Shown: positions 25,015 to 33,969 of the stretch, one piece after another
Position numbering within the stretch: the first letter of the stretch is position 1
Layout: the number at the start of each line of letters is the position of its first letter
Source: Culicoidibacter larvae
Lineage (GTDB): Bacteria; Bacillota_I; Bacilli_A; Culicoidibacterales; Culicoidibacteraceae
Assembly (NCBI RefSeq): GCF_005771635.1
Contig: NZ_VBWP01000003.1
Location: forward strand, 62,001-126,000
DNA length: 64,000 nucleotides
Direction of reading: 5' to 3'
Translations under genes and position numbers: made by a program
Notes under the pieces: model-generated
Told to the model about the DNA's origin: nothing
The model's database searches: none
What the model saw: the letters and a program-made list of their open reading frames with translations, nothing else

Positions 25015-26625
25015 TCATATAAAGAGAATGCCTCGGTTGTCATAAACCGAAGCACTCGTATCATTGCCACAACGAATCGCTCGATCAAGAGCCATAATCG
25101 TTGCCACTGCACCATCAATCTTTTCTGATGATTTTTCCTTGTCCGGCTTGATGTTGCCTGCCGGGTCTGTTCGAACAAAAATGTTATCCATCATCCAACG
25201 AAGTACAGGATGCCCACCATGAGCAACCTTTTCTTCTAGCGTTAGTTTCATCAGTTCTTTAGTCGGTGGACTCATATCCTTAAATCCTTGACCAAAGGGG
25301 ACAACAGTAAAGCCCATGCCTTCGAGGTTTTGCACCATTTGTACGGCTCCCCAACGGTCAAAGGCAATTTCACGAATGTTGTACTTTTCGCCAAGTTCTT
25401 CGATGAACTTCTCAATAAAACCGTAATGGACCACATTTCCTTCGGTTGTTTTAAGCTGTCCTTGCTTTTCCCAGACATCATAGGGAACATGGTCACGGTT
25501 GACCCTGGCACTTAGAGTTTCTTCTGGCAGCCAAAAGTAGGGAAGAATGATGTATTTATCATCCTCATCTAGGGGAGGAAACACCAATACAAAGGCAGTA
25601 ATATCAATGGAGCTAGAAAGGTCTAGTCCGCCATAGCATACCCTTCCAAGTAAATCCTCTTCATTTACGGCAAAGGCACATTTATCCCACCTGTCCATTG
25701 GCATCCAGCGAACCGCCTGTTTGACCCACTGATTAAGTCGTAACTGTCTAAAGGCATTCTCTTCTGCAGGGTTTTGCTTGGCTGATTCACAAGCGGCTTT
25801 TACCTTATCAATCCCTACCGTTATGCCAAGGCTTGGATTCGCTTTTTTCCACACCTTCGGATCTGTCCAATCATCTGACTCATCTGCTCCATAAATAACC
25901 GGATAAAAAGTAGGGTCAATCTTTCTTTTCTCCATGAGGTCTTTGGCTTTCTGATGGGTTTCATAGCAGATTGATTTTGTATCAGATCCTGCCGTGGTGA
26001 TCAGAAAATAAAGAGGCTGCGTTCTGGCATCACCAGAACCTTTGGTCATGACATCAAAGAGTTTTCTGTTGGGCTGCGTATGCAACTCATCAAAAACAAC
26101 ACCATGAATATTAAAACCATGCTTTGAATAAGCCTCTGCTGAAAGCACTTGATAAAAACTATTAGTCGGTTGGAAAATGATCCGCTTTGTTGCCGATAAG
26201 ATTTTAACTCGTTTACTTAGAGCCGGGCTCATACGTACCATATCAGCAGCCACTTCAAATACGATGGACGCCTGTTGCCTGTCTGCAGCGCACCCGTAGA
26301 CTTCTGCTCGCTCTTCACCATCACCACATGTAAGTAACAAGGCTACGGCAGCAGCTAATTCTGATTTTCCCATTTTCTTTGGAATCTCAATATAAGCCGT
26401 ATTAAATTGCCTGTAGCCATCTGGTTTCAGTGTTCCAAACAAATCCCTGATAATCTGCTCTTGCCAATCAATCAGTTCAAAGGGCTTTCCTGACCATTTC
26501 CCCTTGGTATGACTTAAGCATTCGATAAAGTTGACCGCATAATCTGCAGCATCTTTATCGTAAATAGAGTCCTTTGCCATAAAAGGAGTCGGTTTATATT
26601 TCTTAAGTTTTCTGATTGCGGTCAC
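25015..26625 (-). CDS. Terminase large subunit
   Basis: Packaging motor of 536 aa. The ATPase domain has Walker A IPKKMGKSELAAA and Walker B VVFDELHTQP. The nuclease domain has LDLSSSIDITAFVL and later acidic residues near AFDRWGAVQM. A late DKEKSSEKIDGAVATIMAL segment completes the family pattern. The start is probably the GTG at 26625. The gap 26626-26728 on its upstream side holds nothing I can name. Confidence 0.95.
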   Translation of the reverse strand: MTAIRKLKKYKPTPFMAKDSIYDKDAADYAVNFIECLSHTKGKWSGKPFELIDWQEQIIRDLFGTLKPDGYRQFNTAYIEIPKKMGKSELAAAVALLLTCGDGEERAEVYGCAADRQQASIVFEVAADMVRMSPALSKRVKILSATKRIIFQPTNSFYQVLSAEAYSKHGFNIHGVVFDELHTQPNRKLFDVMTKGSGDARTQPLYFLITTAGSDTKSICYETHQKAKDLMEKRKIDPTFYPVIYGADESDDWTDPKVWKKANPSLGITVGIDKVKAACESAKQNPAEENAFRQLRLNQWVKQAVRWMPMDRWDKCAFAVNEEDLLGRVCYGGLDLSSSIDITAFVLVFPPLDEDDKYIILPYFWLPEETLSARVNRDHVPYDVWEKQGQLKTTEGNVVHYGFIEKFIEELGEKYNIREIAFDRWGAVQMVQNLEGMGFTVVPFGQGFKDMSPPTKELMKLTLEEKVAHGGHPVLRWMMDNIFVRTDPAGNIKPDKEKSSEKIDGAVATIMALDRAIRCGNDTSASVYDNRGILFI

Positions 26626-26728
26626 CCCTCTTCAAAATGAGCATAAAAATAGACCCGCATCAAGCAAGCCTTATTACTCTTTCTATACGAGAAACAGAGC
26701 CAATGTTGGCACTGTCCTCTGTTGCTAT

Positions 26729-26953
26729 TTAGTTGTGTTCTAATAATAAGATTGCAAGCGCAATTTCTGTATCCTCATCCACAGGTTCAATGTCCCAGCC
26801 TCGGTCATAATTTGCAATAATCTCTTCTTTGCGCTTAAGCATCAGCTTTGAGATGCGCCCCTTGTCAATGCCAAATTCCGAACTTTTCTCATAGCACTTT
26901 ACCCAATAATGGATGATGCTGTCATGAACTTTAATGCTACCTTCTTTCCACAC
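26729..26953 (-). CDS. Small conserved phage protein before the terminase
   Basis: Protein of 74 aa: SIKVHDSIIHYWVKCYEK, FGIDKGRISKLMLKRKEEII, then DRGWDIEP and an acidic, leucine-rich end. The pattern recurs in small hypothetical genes next to DUF5049 and DUF4314 in Bacillota phages. It is 4 nt from the DUF5049 stop, so it is in the same transcript. No function known. Confidence 0.65.
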   Translation of the reverse strand: MWKEGSIKVHDSIIHYWVKCYEKSSEFGIDKGRISKLMLKRKEEIIANYDRGWDIEPVDEDTEIALAILLLEHN

Positions 26954-26957
26954 GGTT

Positions 26958-27137
26958 TTATTCCTCCTTGCCTGTCAGAATGAATCTGGAATAGGCCCCC
27001 ACGTTATCTGCAAGGTAAACAAGTAGCTCGTTATACCCTTCCCTCAGAGCGATTTCCTGTACTTTTCGCACATCAAACATATTGGTTTCACCGGTATCTC
27101 GAATGGCAAGAATCTGTTCTTTTATCTTACTTGTCAT
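26958..27137 (-). CDS. DUF5049 protein
   Basis: Protein of 59 aa, MTSKIKEQILAIRDTGETNMF followed by VQEIALREGYNELLVYL, which is the DUF5049 pattern. The ATG at 27137 has AGGAGG 7 nt upstream and is preferred over the longer frame to 27230. It overlaps the DUF4314 gene by 11 nt. Function unknown. Confidence 0.75.
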   Translation of the reverse strand: MTSKIKEQILAIRDTGETNMFDVRKVQEIALREGYNELLVYLADNVGAYSRFILTGKEE

Positions 27138-27357
27138 CTTCAATCCTCCTGCACAGGTCTTCTCCAAAAACGACTGATAAACTGGAGCCAGTTTCCCAAG
27201 ACACCATGATTGATCCGATGTCATCAACACCTATGACTGTTCCTTTTGTTCCAATCGCAGGAGCTTGAATATCATCCATTCTTAGAAGTTCTACTCGGCA
27301 TCCTACAGGGTACTTCTCACGGAGGCTTTGCAACCGTTCTTTACTAATTGTCCTCAC
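27127..27357 (-). CDS. DUF4314 protein
   Basis: Protein of 76 aa with the small beta-barrel pattern of DUF4314: RLQSLREKYPVGCRVELLRM, GTKGTVIGVDDIGSIMVSW and a late SVVFGEDLCRRI. It starts with GTG preceded by GGAGGA at normal spacing and overlaps both neighbours. Found repeatedly beside terminase genes; function unknown. Confidence 0.78.
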   Translation of the reverse strand: MRTISKERLQSLREKYPVGCRVELLRMDDIQAPAIGTKGTVIGVDDIGSIMVSWETGSSLSVVFGEDLCRRIEDDK

Positions 27358-28033
27358 TTTTTGCTCCTCCTTTAAATGCCGATGAACCAGTTAAGTTTCT
27401 AAGCAGTATTTTTCGCTCTTCTTTGTATTCTTCCCCGATAAAGCCAAGGCGGAGTAAAAAGCATCTGAATGCGTATTTCTCATTTTCTACTTCCTTCTCT
27501 TTTACCGTGATGCGTTTCTGATTTATCGCCATCTCGCATAAGGCAAAAATGAAGTGGTTATATGCTTTCACCTCTTCTGCTGCTGGCAATGTTTCAAACC
27601 AAGGAAATGAAACTACGTCTTCAGAAACTTCAATTGGTAAATCCTCTACATCAAGTGCATGGCGGATTAATTTTCCTTTTGCTTCAATAATGGCTTTTAG
27701 GTTTTCAAGTGCCTTCTCAGTAAAATTGCTCCTTGGCATGGAAACTGTAAGACCAAACTCCTCGCTGTCTGCCCTTTGTTTGCCCTCTGTGGCGCTTATC
27801 TCTTCCTCAGCAATAAAACCCTCGCTGGCTAAATGTCCTGCCACACGTTCGATTTCTTCGCTGTTTACCTTGTCACTGAGTTCAAGGTTTCCATTCTTGT
27901 CGATGGTAAAGTCACCTACCTCATATGCCATACTAGGCATTCCTAGGTACTTTGCTTTAACTCCTGTGAGAGTACTAAGAGTCGTTACCAGCCTTTTTCT
28001 TTCTGCTCCTGTTACATTGTATTTAATGACCAT
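27344..28033 (-). CDS. Conserved phage protein with N-terminal NVTGAERKRL motif
   Basis: Protein of 229 aa. The N-terminal module (YNVTGAERKRLVTTLSTLTG, PSMAYEVGDFTIDKNGNLEL) recurs in phage proteins that databases sometimes call virulence-related, a label without functional support. The C-terminal half is helical and charged. The ATG at 28033 follows AGGAGGT; the longer frame has no ribosome site. Copy B of the 40-bp promoter-like repeat lies 28 nt upstream of the start, so this gene may open a transcript that includes the terminase. Confidence 0.7.
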   Translation of the reverse strand: MVIKYNVTGAERKRLVTTLSTLTGVKAKYLGMPSMAYEVGDFTIDKNGNLELSDKVNSEEIERVAGHLASEGFIAEEEISATEGKQRADSEEFGLTVSMPRSNFTEKALENLKAIIEAKGKLIRHALDVEDLPIEVSEDVVSFPWFETLPAAEEVKAYNHFIFALCEMAINQKRITVKEKEVENEKYAFRCFLLRLGFIGEEYKEERKILLRNLTGSSAFKGGAKSEDN

Positions 28034-28060
28034 GTACAAAACCTCCTTTGTTTTGGTATG

Positions 28061-28100
28061 TACATATATCACTCTAAAACACTTATATAGCAAGCTTTTT
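28061..28100 (-). promoter_or_regulatory. 40-bp promoter-like repeat, copy B
   Basis: Matches 3664-3703 in a 19-bp and a 7-bp perfect block at the same spacing. On the minus strand TTGCTA, 17 nt, GATATA is again available. It lies between the methyltransferase stop and the 27344-28033 gene. Confidence 0.55.
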
Positions 28101-28135
28101 ATCAATTATCTTGTGGGAAACTTTACTAGTATTCC

Positions 28136-29371
28136 TTATTCATTGGTTTCCACCAATTCATCATATTTATAACTTAGTCCATCCCTTTGAACACTGACTT
28201 CTTTAGAAGTTCCAACCTGCTCAATGTAGCGTTTAATAATGACATCACAAAACTTCTCATCTAGTTCCACGGTGTAGCAGATGCGTTCTGATTGCTCACA
28301 GGCAATTAGGGTACTACCACTTCCGCCAAATGGGTCAAGCACAATGGTGTTACTCATAGAGGAGTTCAAAATCGGATAGGCGAGCAGAGGGATAGGTTTC
28401 ATCGTAGGATGGTCTCCATTTCTCTTCTGCTTATCAAATTCCCAGATGGTGGTTTCTTTCCTGCCCGTATACCACTGATGCTTGCCTTTCTTTTTCCAGC
28501 CAAACAGCACTGGTTCATGCTGCCATTGATAAGGAGAACGACCCAGCACAAGGGAGTCCTTTTTCCATATACAACAGCCGGACAAATAAAAACCGGCATC
28601 CGAGAAGGCTTTTCTAAAATTAAACCCTTCGGTGTCGGCATGGAATACGTAGATGGAGGCATCGTCTGCCAGAACTTCTTCGATATTGATAAAGGCATCT
28701 AAGAGGAACTGGTAGAAGGCATCATTTGCCATATGGTCATTTTTGATTTTCCCTGCAGCACCTTCATAATTCACATTGTAGGGAGGATCTGTTACGCACA
28801 AGTTTGCCTTCTTTTTATTCATCAGCACATCATAGGTTTCTTTCTTGGTAGAATCACCACAGATAAGCCTGTGTCTGCCAAGCGTCCATATGTCACCAAG
28901 CTTGCTGATGGCAGGCTTTTTTAGTTCTGTCTCCACATCAAAGTCATCATCGTGGATCCCCTCTTTCAGCGTGTCTTTAAATAAGTCATCCAGTTCTTTA
29001 GGGTCAAATCCAGTTAGGGAAACATCAAAATCTACACCTTGTAAATCTGAAATTAAAAGGGCCAATTTATCCTTGTCCCAATCACCGCTGATTTTATTGA
29101 GCGCGATGTTGAGTGCTTTTTCTTTTTCTTCGTCCATTTCAATGATGACACACTCAACTTCTGTGATGCCCATATCCATGAGAACCTTCAGTCTTTGATG
29201 CCCACCAACAACATGGCCGGTCACCTTATTCCAGATAACCGGCTCTACATAACCAAATTGTTCAATGGATCGTTTTAATTTATCGTATTCTGCATCTCCT
29301 GGTTTCAAATCTTTACGAGGATTGTATGTTGCAGGGATGAGGTCTTTTGTGTTCTTCTTTTCAATCAACAT
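28136..29371 (-). CDS. ParB-like/DNA methyltransferase fusion
   Basis: Protein of 411 aa joining an N-terminal ParB/sulfiredoxin-like nuclease domain (about 1-150: IPATYNPRKDLKPGD, GHVVGGHQRLKVLMDMG) to a beta-class DNA methyltransferase. The catalytic DPPYNV motif (about residue 205) precedes the SAM-binding DPFGGSGST (about 350). It probably modifies phage DNA as protection from host restriction. Its start overlaps the phage SAM synthetase by 11 nt, so methyl-donor supply and use are translated together. Confidence 0.93.
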   Translation of the reverse strand: MLIEKKNTKDLIPATYNPRKDLKPGDAEYDKLKRSIEQFGYVEPVIWNKVTGHVVGGHQRLKVLMDMGITEVECVIIEMDEEKEKALNIALNKISGDWDKDKLALLISDLQGVDFDVSLTGFDPKELDDLFKDTLKEGIHDDDFDVETELKKPAISKLGDIWTLGRHRLICGDSTKKETYDVLMNKKKANLCVTDPPYNVNYEGAAGKIKNDHMANDAFYQFLLDAFINIEEVLADDASIYVFHADTEGFNFRKAFSDAGFYLSGCCIWKKDSLVLGRSPYQWQHEPVLFGWKKKGKHQWYTGRKETTIWEFDKQKRNGDHPTMKPIPLLAYPILNSSMSNTIVLDPFGGSGSTLIACEQSERICYTVELDEKFCDVIIKRYIEQVGTSKEVSVQRDGLSYKYDELVETNE

Positions 29372-30524
29372 ATTTATTTACCGCCTCCCTTAGTTCTGTA
29401 TAGCAATCTAGAAATTCCCACGTGCTTAAGCCATATCTGAAATGGCCGTAAGTAGCTGTATCTGCATAAATAACATCCGTCAGCTTTAGCTTTTCGATAA
29501 TGGCTGCAGGTCTTAAATTGAATACATCTAATACAGCACGGCAAAGGATACTTTCTTCCACCGTGCCTGTTCCAAAGGTATCAATCTCAAGAGCAACAGG
29601 ATCTGCTTTTCCAATTGCATAGGAAATCGCTACCTGGCATCGCTTAGCAAAGCCACATCGAACAATATTCTTTGCAATCGCCCTTGCCATGTAGGCACCA
29701 CTACGGTCAACTTTTGTCGGGTCTTTGCCTGAAAACGCACCGCCACCATGAGCAGCTAATCCGCCATAGGTATCAACCATGATTTTTCTTCCCGTAAGAC
29801 CAGTATCAGCTGCTGGTCCTCCTTCAACAAATCGTCCACTAGGATTAATGAGGATCTCAGTCTCATCGTCAAATGGATATTTTTCAAAGACTGGCCACAG
29901 CACCTGAGCAATGACTTCATTTCTTAAAACATCTAAATCTTTATCTGCACTGTGTTGAACGGAAACTACAATGGTCTTAATTCGTTTTGGTTTGTCACCT
30001 TCATATTCCACCGTCACTTGAGCCTTACCATCTGGGCCAATGTCTTTGATTACGCCATTCTTCATCACCTTATCCAGCTTTTCGCAAATGGCATGGGATA
30101 AGACTAAGGGGAGAGGTAGTTTCTCACTAGTTTCATTGGTGGCATAGCCATAAACGGTGCCTTGGTCACCCGCTCCTAACATGGAATACCATGACGTATC
30201 ACCCTCACGAGATTCCAAGGCCCTATCTACACCACCTGCGATATCTTTACTTTGTTGATGGACATAGACAAAGACTAAAAATTTTCTAGGCTTGTAGCCC
30301 ACATCTGTAAGAACACGGCGGACAACACCTCTAATGTCAATTCTCTTTGAGCAGGTAATCTCACCGGCAACAATGATGTGTCCTTTGGTTGCCATCACCT
30401 CGCAAGCAACACGAGAAGATTTATCTTTTCTTAAACATGCATCTAAAAGGCTATCTGAAATAAGGTCACATAGTTTATCGGGATGACCTTTACATACACT
30501 TTCACACGTTCTATATTTATTCAT
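29361..30524 (-). CDS. metK: Phage S-adenosylmethionine synthetase
   Basis: Methionine adenosyltransferase of 387 aa making SAM from methionine and ATP. GHPDKLCDLISD, GAGDQGTVYGYATNE, the segment NPSGRFVEGGPAADTGLTGRK and HGGGAFSGKDPTKVDRS keep the substrate and metal-binding signatures, so it looks active. It is slightly short compared with chromosomal enzymes of about 395-400 aa. It lies between the small terminase and a SAM-dependent DNA methyltransferase that it overlaps, so it is probably phage cargo that feeds DNA methylation. Confidence 0.95.
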   Translation of the reverse strand: MNKYRTCESVCKGHPDKLCDLISDSLLDACLRKDKSSRVACEVMATKGHIIVAGEITCSKRIDIRGVVRRVLTDVGYKPRKFLVFVYVHQQSKDIAGGVDRALESREGDTSWYSMLGAGDQGTVYGYATNETSEKLPLPLVLSHAICEKLDKVMKNGVIKDIGPDGKAQVTVEYEGDKPKRIKTIVVSVQHSADKDLDVLRNEVIAQVLWPVFEKYPFDDETEILINPSGRFVEGGPAADTGLTGRKIMVDTYGGLAAHGGGAFSGKDPTKVDRSGAYMARAIAKNIVRCGFAKRCQVAISYAIGKADPVALEIDTFGTGTVEESILCRAVLDVFNLRPAAIIEKLKLTDVIYADTATYGHFRYGLSTWEFLDCYTELREAVNKYVD

Positions 30525-30525
30525 T

Positions 30526-31065
30526 TTATTTTCCTTTCCGAGCAGATAATAACCGCTCCATCAAATCATCTTGTGGACTTCTGCCTCCAAACTCCACAGA
30601 GCAGTTTTCCTTCACAATTTGGTAAATCTGATACCAGCACTGATTGACCTGTTTCATGTATTCACGACTCATCGCAACATAAGGTGATGCGATGGCAGCT
30701 GAAGTGGTTGGATGCTTTGCAAGAAAGCCATATTCTGAAATACACTCTTCACACTGAATCCAACGAGAAACACTCATGGCATACTGCTCGATTAGCTGGT
30801 TGTTTACTAACATTTCGCAGCCACGATCCTTTAGCCACTTGTAAGTTTCGATATAAATATCTTCTGCACAGAGGTCTTTGCCATTTTTCTGAGTAGCCTT
30901 TAAATAATCTTTTACTGGAGGAACATCCGTGCCTTCCATTTCTGCTGGCTCCGGCAGTACTTGAACCCCGTTTAATCTGCCATCAGCAATTTTGTCGGTT
31001 AGAGCCTTTGATTTTCTTCCAGCACCAACACGCTGACCGCCTCTTGCTGTACCGTCTTTCGCCAT
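30526..31065 (-). CDS. Terminase small subunit, P27 family
   Basis: DNA-recognition subunit of 179 aa. GGQRVGAGRKSKALTDKIADG, then LPEPAEMEG and a helical C-terminal half with SAAIASPYVAMSREYMKQVNQ fit the P27 type. It follows the HNH gene, which is typical for cos-type packaging. Two extra genes (metK and the methyltransferase) and small proteins separate it from the large subunit. Confidence 0.88.
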   Translation of the reverse strand: MAKDGTARGGQRVGAGRKSKALTDKIADGRLNGVQVLPEPAEMEGTDVPPVKDYLKATQKNGKDLCAEDIYIETYKWLKDRGCEMLVNNQLIEQYAMSVSRWIQCEECISEYGFLAKHPTTSAAIASPYVAMSREYMKQVNQCWYQIYQIVKENCSVEFGGRSPQDDLMERLLSARKGK

Positions 31066-31183
31066 GTTTTCACCCCACTTTCCTAAAAGTCTTTAATACC
31101 CCCTTTGATTTCTGATTTTTACACGCGAAGCCCCAGGCCGTTGTCCGCCATAAGAGGTCTAGAGATTTGACCTCCCCCTTGGC

Positions 31184-31543
31184 TCACCTGCGAATCTGTC
31201 GATCACCGAGTTCTAAATGAATCTTGTTATGACAGGATTTACATAAGGACATCAAATTGTTTCTATCGTGTGTACCACCTTGAGAAACAGGGAGGATGTG
31301 ATGCACTTCATCGGTGGGAGTTAGTCTTCCGTCCTCTTTACACATCTCACACAGGGGATGTTCCTGTGCATACCGGTCTCGGATTCTTTTCCAGGCTCTA
31401 CCATACTTTTTATTAATATCCTTTGACCGTTGGTATTTGTCATAGCGTCTACGTTCAACGACTCGATGCTCTTCACAGTACTGACCATCCGTTAAGTTGG
31501 GACATCCTGGACTGCTACATGGTCGCTTAGGTTTGCTTGGCAT
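31184..31543 (-). CDS. HNH endonuclease next to terminase
   Basis: Protein of 119 aa. It has an N-terminal zinc-type Cys/His group (CSSPGCPNLTDGQYCEEH) and a complete HNH core DEVHHILPVSQGGTHDRNNL followed by CKSCHNKIH. The start MPSKPKR at 31543 follows AGAGGTG. Such HNH proteins work with terminases in cos cleavage. The 118 nt between it and the small terminase hold no visible gene. Confidence 0.93.
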   Translation of the reverse strand: MPSKPKRPCSSPGCPNLTDGQYCEEHRVVERRRYDKYQRSKDINKKYGRAWKRIRDRYAQEHPLCEMCKEDGRLTPTDEVHHILPVSQGGTHDRNNLMSLCKSCHNKIHLELGDRQIRR

Positions 31544-31569
31544 TGCTTCACCTCTCTTTCTGAGCATAG

Positions 31570-31603
31570 AAAAAGCCCTGCAGGGTATGACCCACAAGGC
31601 TTA
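31570..31603 (-). terminator. Terminator between early and late genes
   Basis: On the minus strand an AAGCC/GGGCTT outer stem encloses a GGGT/ACCC stem and is followed by five T. It lies between the ArpU-like regulator and the HNH gene, marking the early-to-late boundary. Confidence 0.6.
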
Positions 31604-31661
31604 GTAAGTATTCTATCTTGCTGATTATAATGTAACATAAAGATGAGGTGCTTATCTCTGC

Positions 31662-32114
31662 TCAAAAGTGCTCATTGCTGTTCAACATTTGAATAACAAT
31701 TGGATTTTCAGGTACGACAACGTGATTTAAGGCATTGCCATGCCATCTGCGAATGGTACTCTTATCAGCATTCAGCTCATCACCGATTTGCTCCCAGGTA
31801 AAGTTATGGACGTAGCGGTAACGTAACACCATGCGTTCATCGATATCCGTTACTTTATTAATCACATCTCGAATCTCTGCTTTAAGTGCTACAAGATGAT
31901 CTACCTCATCATTAATCTTGATTTGTAGTTCTTCAATTCGCTCAAGGTATCTGACAAACAAAGCATCGGTATGCCGCCCCTTCTGTATTCTCTCACCCCA
32001 ACAAGGGGAGGAAACACTGGTCGATAACTCCCTTAGCCTTTCCATTTCCTCAATGTTTGATTGGATTCGTTTGTCTAGCCTGTAGGCTTGGTGTAAATAT
32101 TCTTTTGCTTTCAT
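31662..32114 (-). CDS. DUF1492/ArpU-like late transcription regulator
   Basis: Protein of 150 aa with an N-terminal coiled coil (KEYLHQAYRLDKRIQSNIEEM) and a C-terminal sigma region 4-like helix-turn-helix (DERMVLRYRYVHNFTWEQIGDELNAD, then STIRRWH). It is the last early gene, immediately before the terminator and late genes. That position is typical for a late-gene activator. It overlaps the upstream small gene by 4 nt. Confidence 0.85.
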   Translation of the reverse strand: MKAKEYLHQAYRLDKRIQSNIEEMERLRELSTSVSSPCWGERIQKGRHTDALFVRYLERIEELQIKINDEVDHLVALKAEIRDVINKVTDIDERMVLRYRYVHNFTWEQIGDELNADKSTIRRWHGNALNHVVVPENPIVIQMLNSNEHF

Positions 32115-32335
32115 TTCTCGCTCACCTCCGCTTGTAGCTTTTTGATTAGGACATTCCCATCAACAGAGGTAAGTTCTCTATACCAATCAGAGTGGAAGAA
32201 CCTCTCCACCTCGTTTTTCATATCTTGTGCCGGTCCATAACGCGGACGTTTCTTTAATTTCTTTAAGGCATCTCTATAATCCTTAACAGCCATCAAAATA
32301 ATGGCATTGGCTAAATCTTGATAAGGCTCTGTCAT
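32111..32335 (-). CDS. Small conserved early phage protein
   Basis: Protein of 74 aa: YQDLANAIILMAVKDYRDALKKL, then an FFHSDWYRELTSVDG segment. This arrangement is common in small genes between the SNF2 helicase and the DUF1492 regulator. It overlaps both neighbours by 4 nt. Function unknown. Confidence 0.75.
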   Translation of the reverse strand: MTEPYQDLANAIILMAVKDYRDALKKLKKRPRYGPAQDMKNEVERFFHSDWYRELTSVDGNVLIKKLQAEVSEK

Positions 32336-33684
32336 CGCATCACCTCTAAATTCGCCTTTACCGCATCAATCAAGGCATCTTGAGTTTTCTCCTTTTTTGT
32401 GAGTGCAAGCAGCACGTCTTCATCGATGGTGTTTTTGGTGATGATGTGGTGGACAATAACTGTATCCTTTTGACCCTGCCTATAAAGTCTTGCATTAGTT
32501 TGTTGATACAGCTCTAGTGACCAAGTCAGACCAAACCAGATAAGCGTTGAACCACCGCTTTGAAGATTAAGACCATGACCTGCACTGGCTGGATGAATAA
32601 CAGCAATGGGGATCTTGCCATCATTCCAATCCTCAATATCCTTCGATGACTGAATTTGCCTGACCGGAAATCTATCTTTAATTCGCTCTAAATCATGCTT
32701 ATACCAATAAGCAACAAGTACCGGTTTCCCATTAGCTCCTTCGATTAAATCTTCCAAGGCATCTAGCTTTTTTTCATGAATCACATGGGCCTTATTCCCG
32801 CTATCGTATACAGCACCATTTGCCATCTGTAGCAGTTTCCCAGAAAGGACGGCTGCATTAACCGCATCAATTTCTTCATCGCCTAAGTTAGCCACCATTT
32901 CTTCCTTAAATTCCGAATAAACCTTCCACTCCTTATCACTTAAAGTAACGAACACCTCATTGCTGACGTATTCAGGCATTTTGAGATAATCGGTAGATTT
33001 CATAGAAATGGTGATGTCTGATATTTGTTTGTAGATTTCCTCTTCTGCACCTGGCAGTGGTTTATAAGAAAATACAATCTGTGCGTTTCGCTTATCTGGC
33101 TTAAAATAGGTATTTCGGTAATGGCTAATGTAGCGTCCTAGCCTTTGACCCAAATCAAGAATGCGAAACTCTGCCCATAAATCCATCAATCCATTACTGG
33201 AGGGAGTTCCGGTAAGACCGACAATTCTTTTTACAGAGGGTCTTACTTTAAGTAGACTCTTAAACCGCTTTGCGCCATAAGACTTAAAGGATGACAATTC
33301 ATCAATGACCACCATATCAAAATGAAAAGGAATACCACTTTTATGAACCAGCCAATCTACGTTCTCACGGTTGATGATGTATAGCGTTGATTGTTTCTTG
33401 AGGGCATCGATTCTTTCTTTTTCCGTTCCCACTGCCACTGAATAAGAGAGTCCTTTTAGATGATCCCACTTTTTGATTTCGGCAGGCCATGTATCTCTTG
33501 CTACTCTTAAAGGCGCAATCACTAACACCTTGCAAACGAGGAAACTATCCAAACACAAATCAAAGATGGCGGATAAGGTAATCACACTTTTACCTAAACC
33601 CATTTCAAGAAATACAGCCGATATGGGATGGGATAAAATGAATTCAGTGGCATAACTTTGGTATTCATGTGGCTTGTATTTCAC
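32332..33684 (-). CDS. SNF2-type DEAD/DEAH helicase
   Basis: Superfamily 2 ATPase of 450 aa. Walker A FLEMGLGKSVITLSA, DELS as motif II, GLTGTPSSNGLMDLW as motif III and the C-terminal AGHGLNLQ and QQTNARLYRQGQ motifs are all present. I choose the GTG at 33684 (GGAGGG at 7 nt) over the longer frame. It overlaps the VRR-NUC gene by 20 nt. It should remodel DNA during replication together with that nuclease. Confidence 0.9.
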   Translation of the reverse strand: MKYKPHEYQSYATEFILSHPISAVFLEMGLGKSVITLSAIFDLCLDSFLVCKVLVIAPLRVARDTWPAEIKKWDHLKGLSYSVAVGTEKERIDALKKQSTLYIINRENVDWLVHKSGIPFHFDMVVIDELSSFKSYGAKRFKSLLKVRPSVKRIVGLTGTPSSNGLMDLWAEFRILDLGQRLGRYISHYRNTYFKPDKRNAQIVFSYKPLPGAEEEIYKQISDITISMKSTDYLKMPEYVSNEVFVTLSDKEWKVYSEFKEEMVANLGDEEIDAVNAAVLSGKLLQMANGAVYDSGNKAHVIHEKKLDALEDLIEGANGKPVLVAYWYKHDLERIKDRFPVRQIQSSKDIEDWNDGKIPIAVIHPASAGHGLNLQSGGSTLIWFGLTWSLELYQQTNARLYRQGQKDTVIVHHIITKNTIDEDVLLALTKKEKTQDALIDAVKANLEVMR

Positions 33685-33946
33685 TAAGTATCCCTCCAAT
33701 CTGTTCTATATCATCAAGGCAATAGACTAGAAAGCCTAATGCCTCTAATTGCTTCTTTCTTTTATTTTGTAAAGGTCGCATCTTTTTCCCTGTCGCCTTA
33801 CATTCGACAAAGGCGATTCTTCCCATGGGAAGTAACACGATGCGGTCGGGCATTCCATCTATTCCAGGACTCACAAATTTCGGGGCAATGCCTCCCATGC
33901 TTTTTACTGTCGCTACCAGTTTTTGTTCTATATATTTTTCTTGCAT
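33665..33946 (-). CDS. VRR-NUC nuclease
   Basis: Small Holliday-junction-type nuclease of 93 aa with the VRR-NUC core GIDGMPDRIVLLPMGRIAFVECK; the D and E-x-K metal ligands are intact. The ATG at 33946 (MQEKYIEQ) follows GGAGGT. Located as usual between VapE and SNF2 genes. Confidence 0.9.
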   Translation of the reverse strand: MQEKYIEQKLVATVKSMGGIAPKFVSPGIDGMPDRIVLLPMGRIAFVECKATGKKMRPLQNKRKKQLEALGFLVYCLDDIEQIGGILSEIQAT

Positions 33947-33969
33947 AAATGACCTCCAACAATTCATCA

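Noticed and set aside
27549-28172. 207-aa plus-strand open frame
   Set aside because: It lies antisense to well-supported minus-strand genes with good ribosome sites, and its Ser/Leu-rich composition is typical of a shadow frame.
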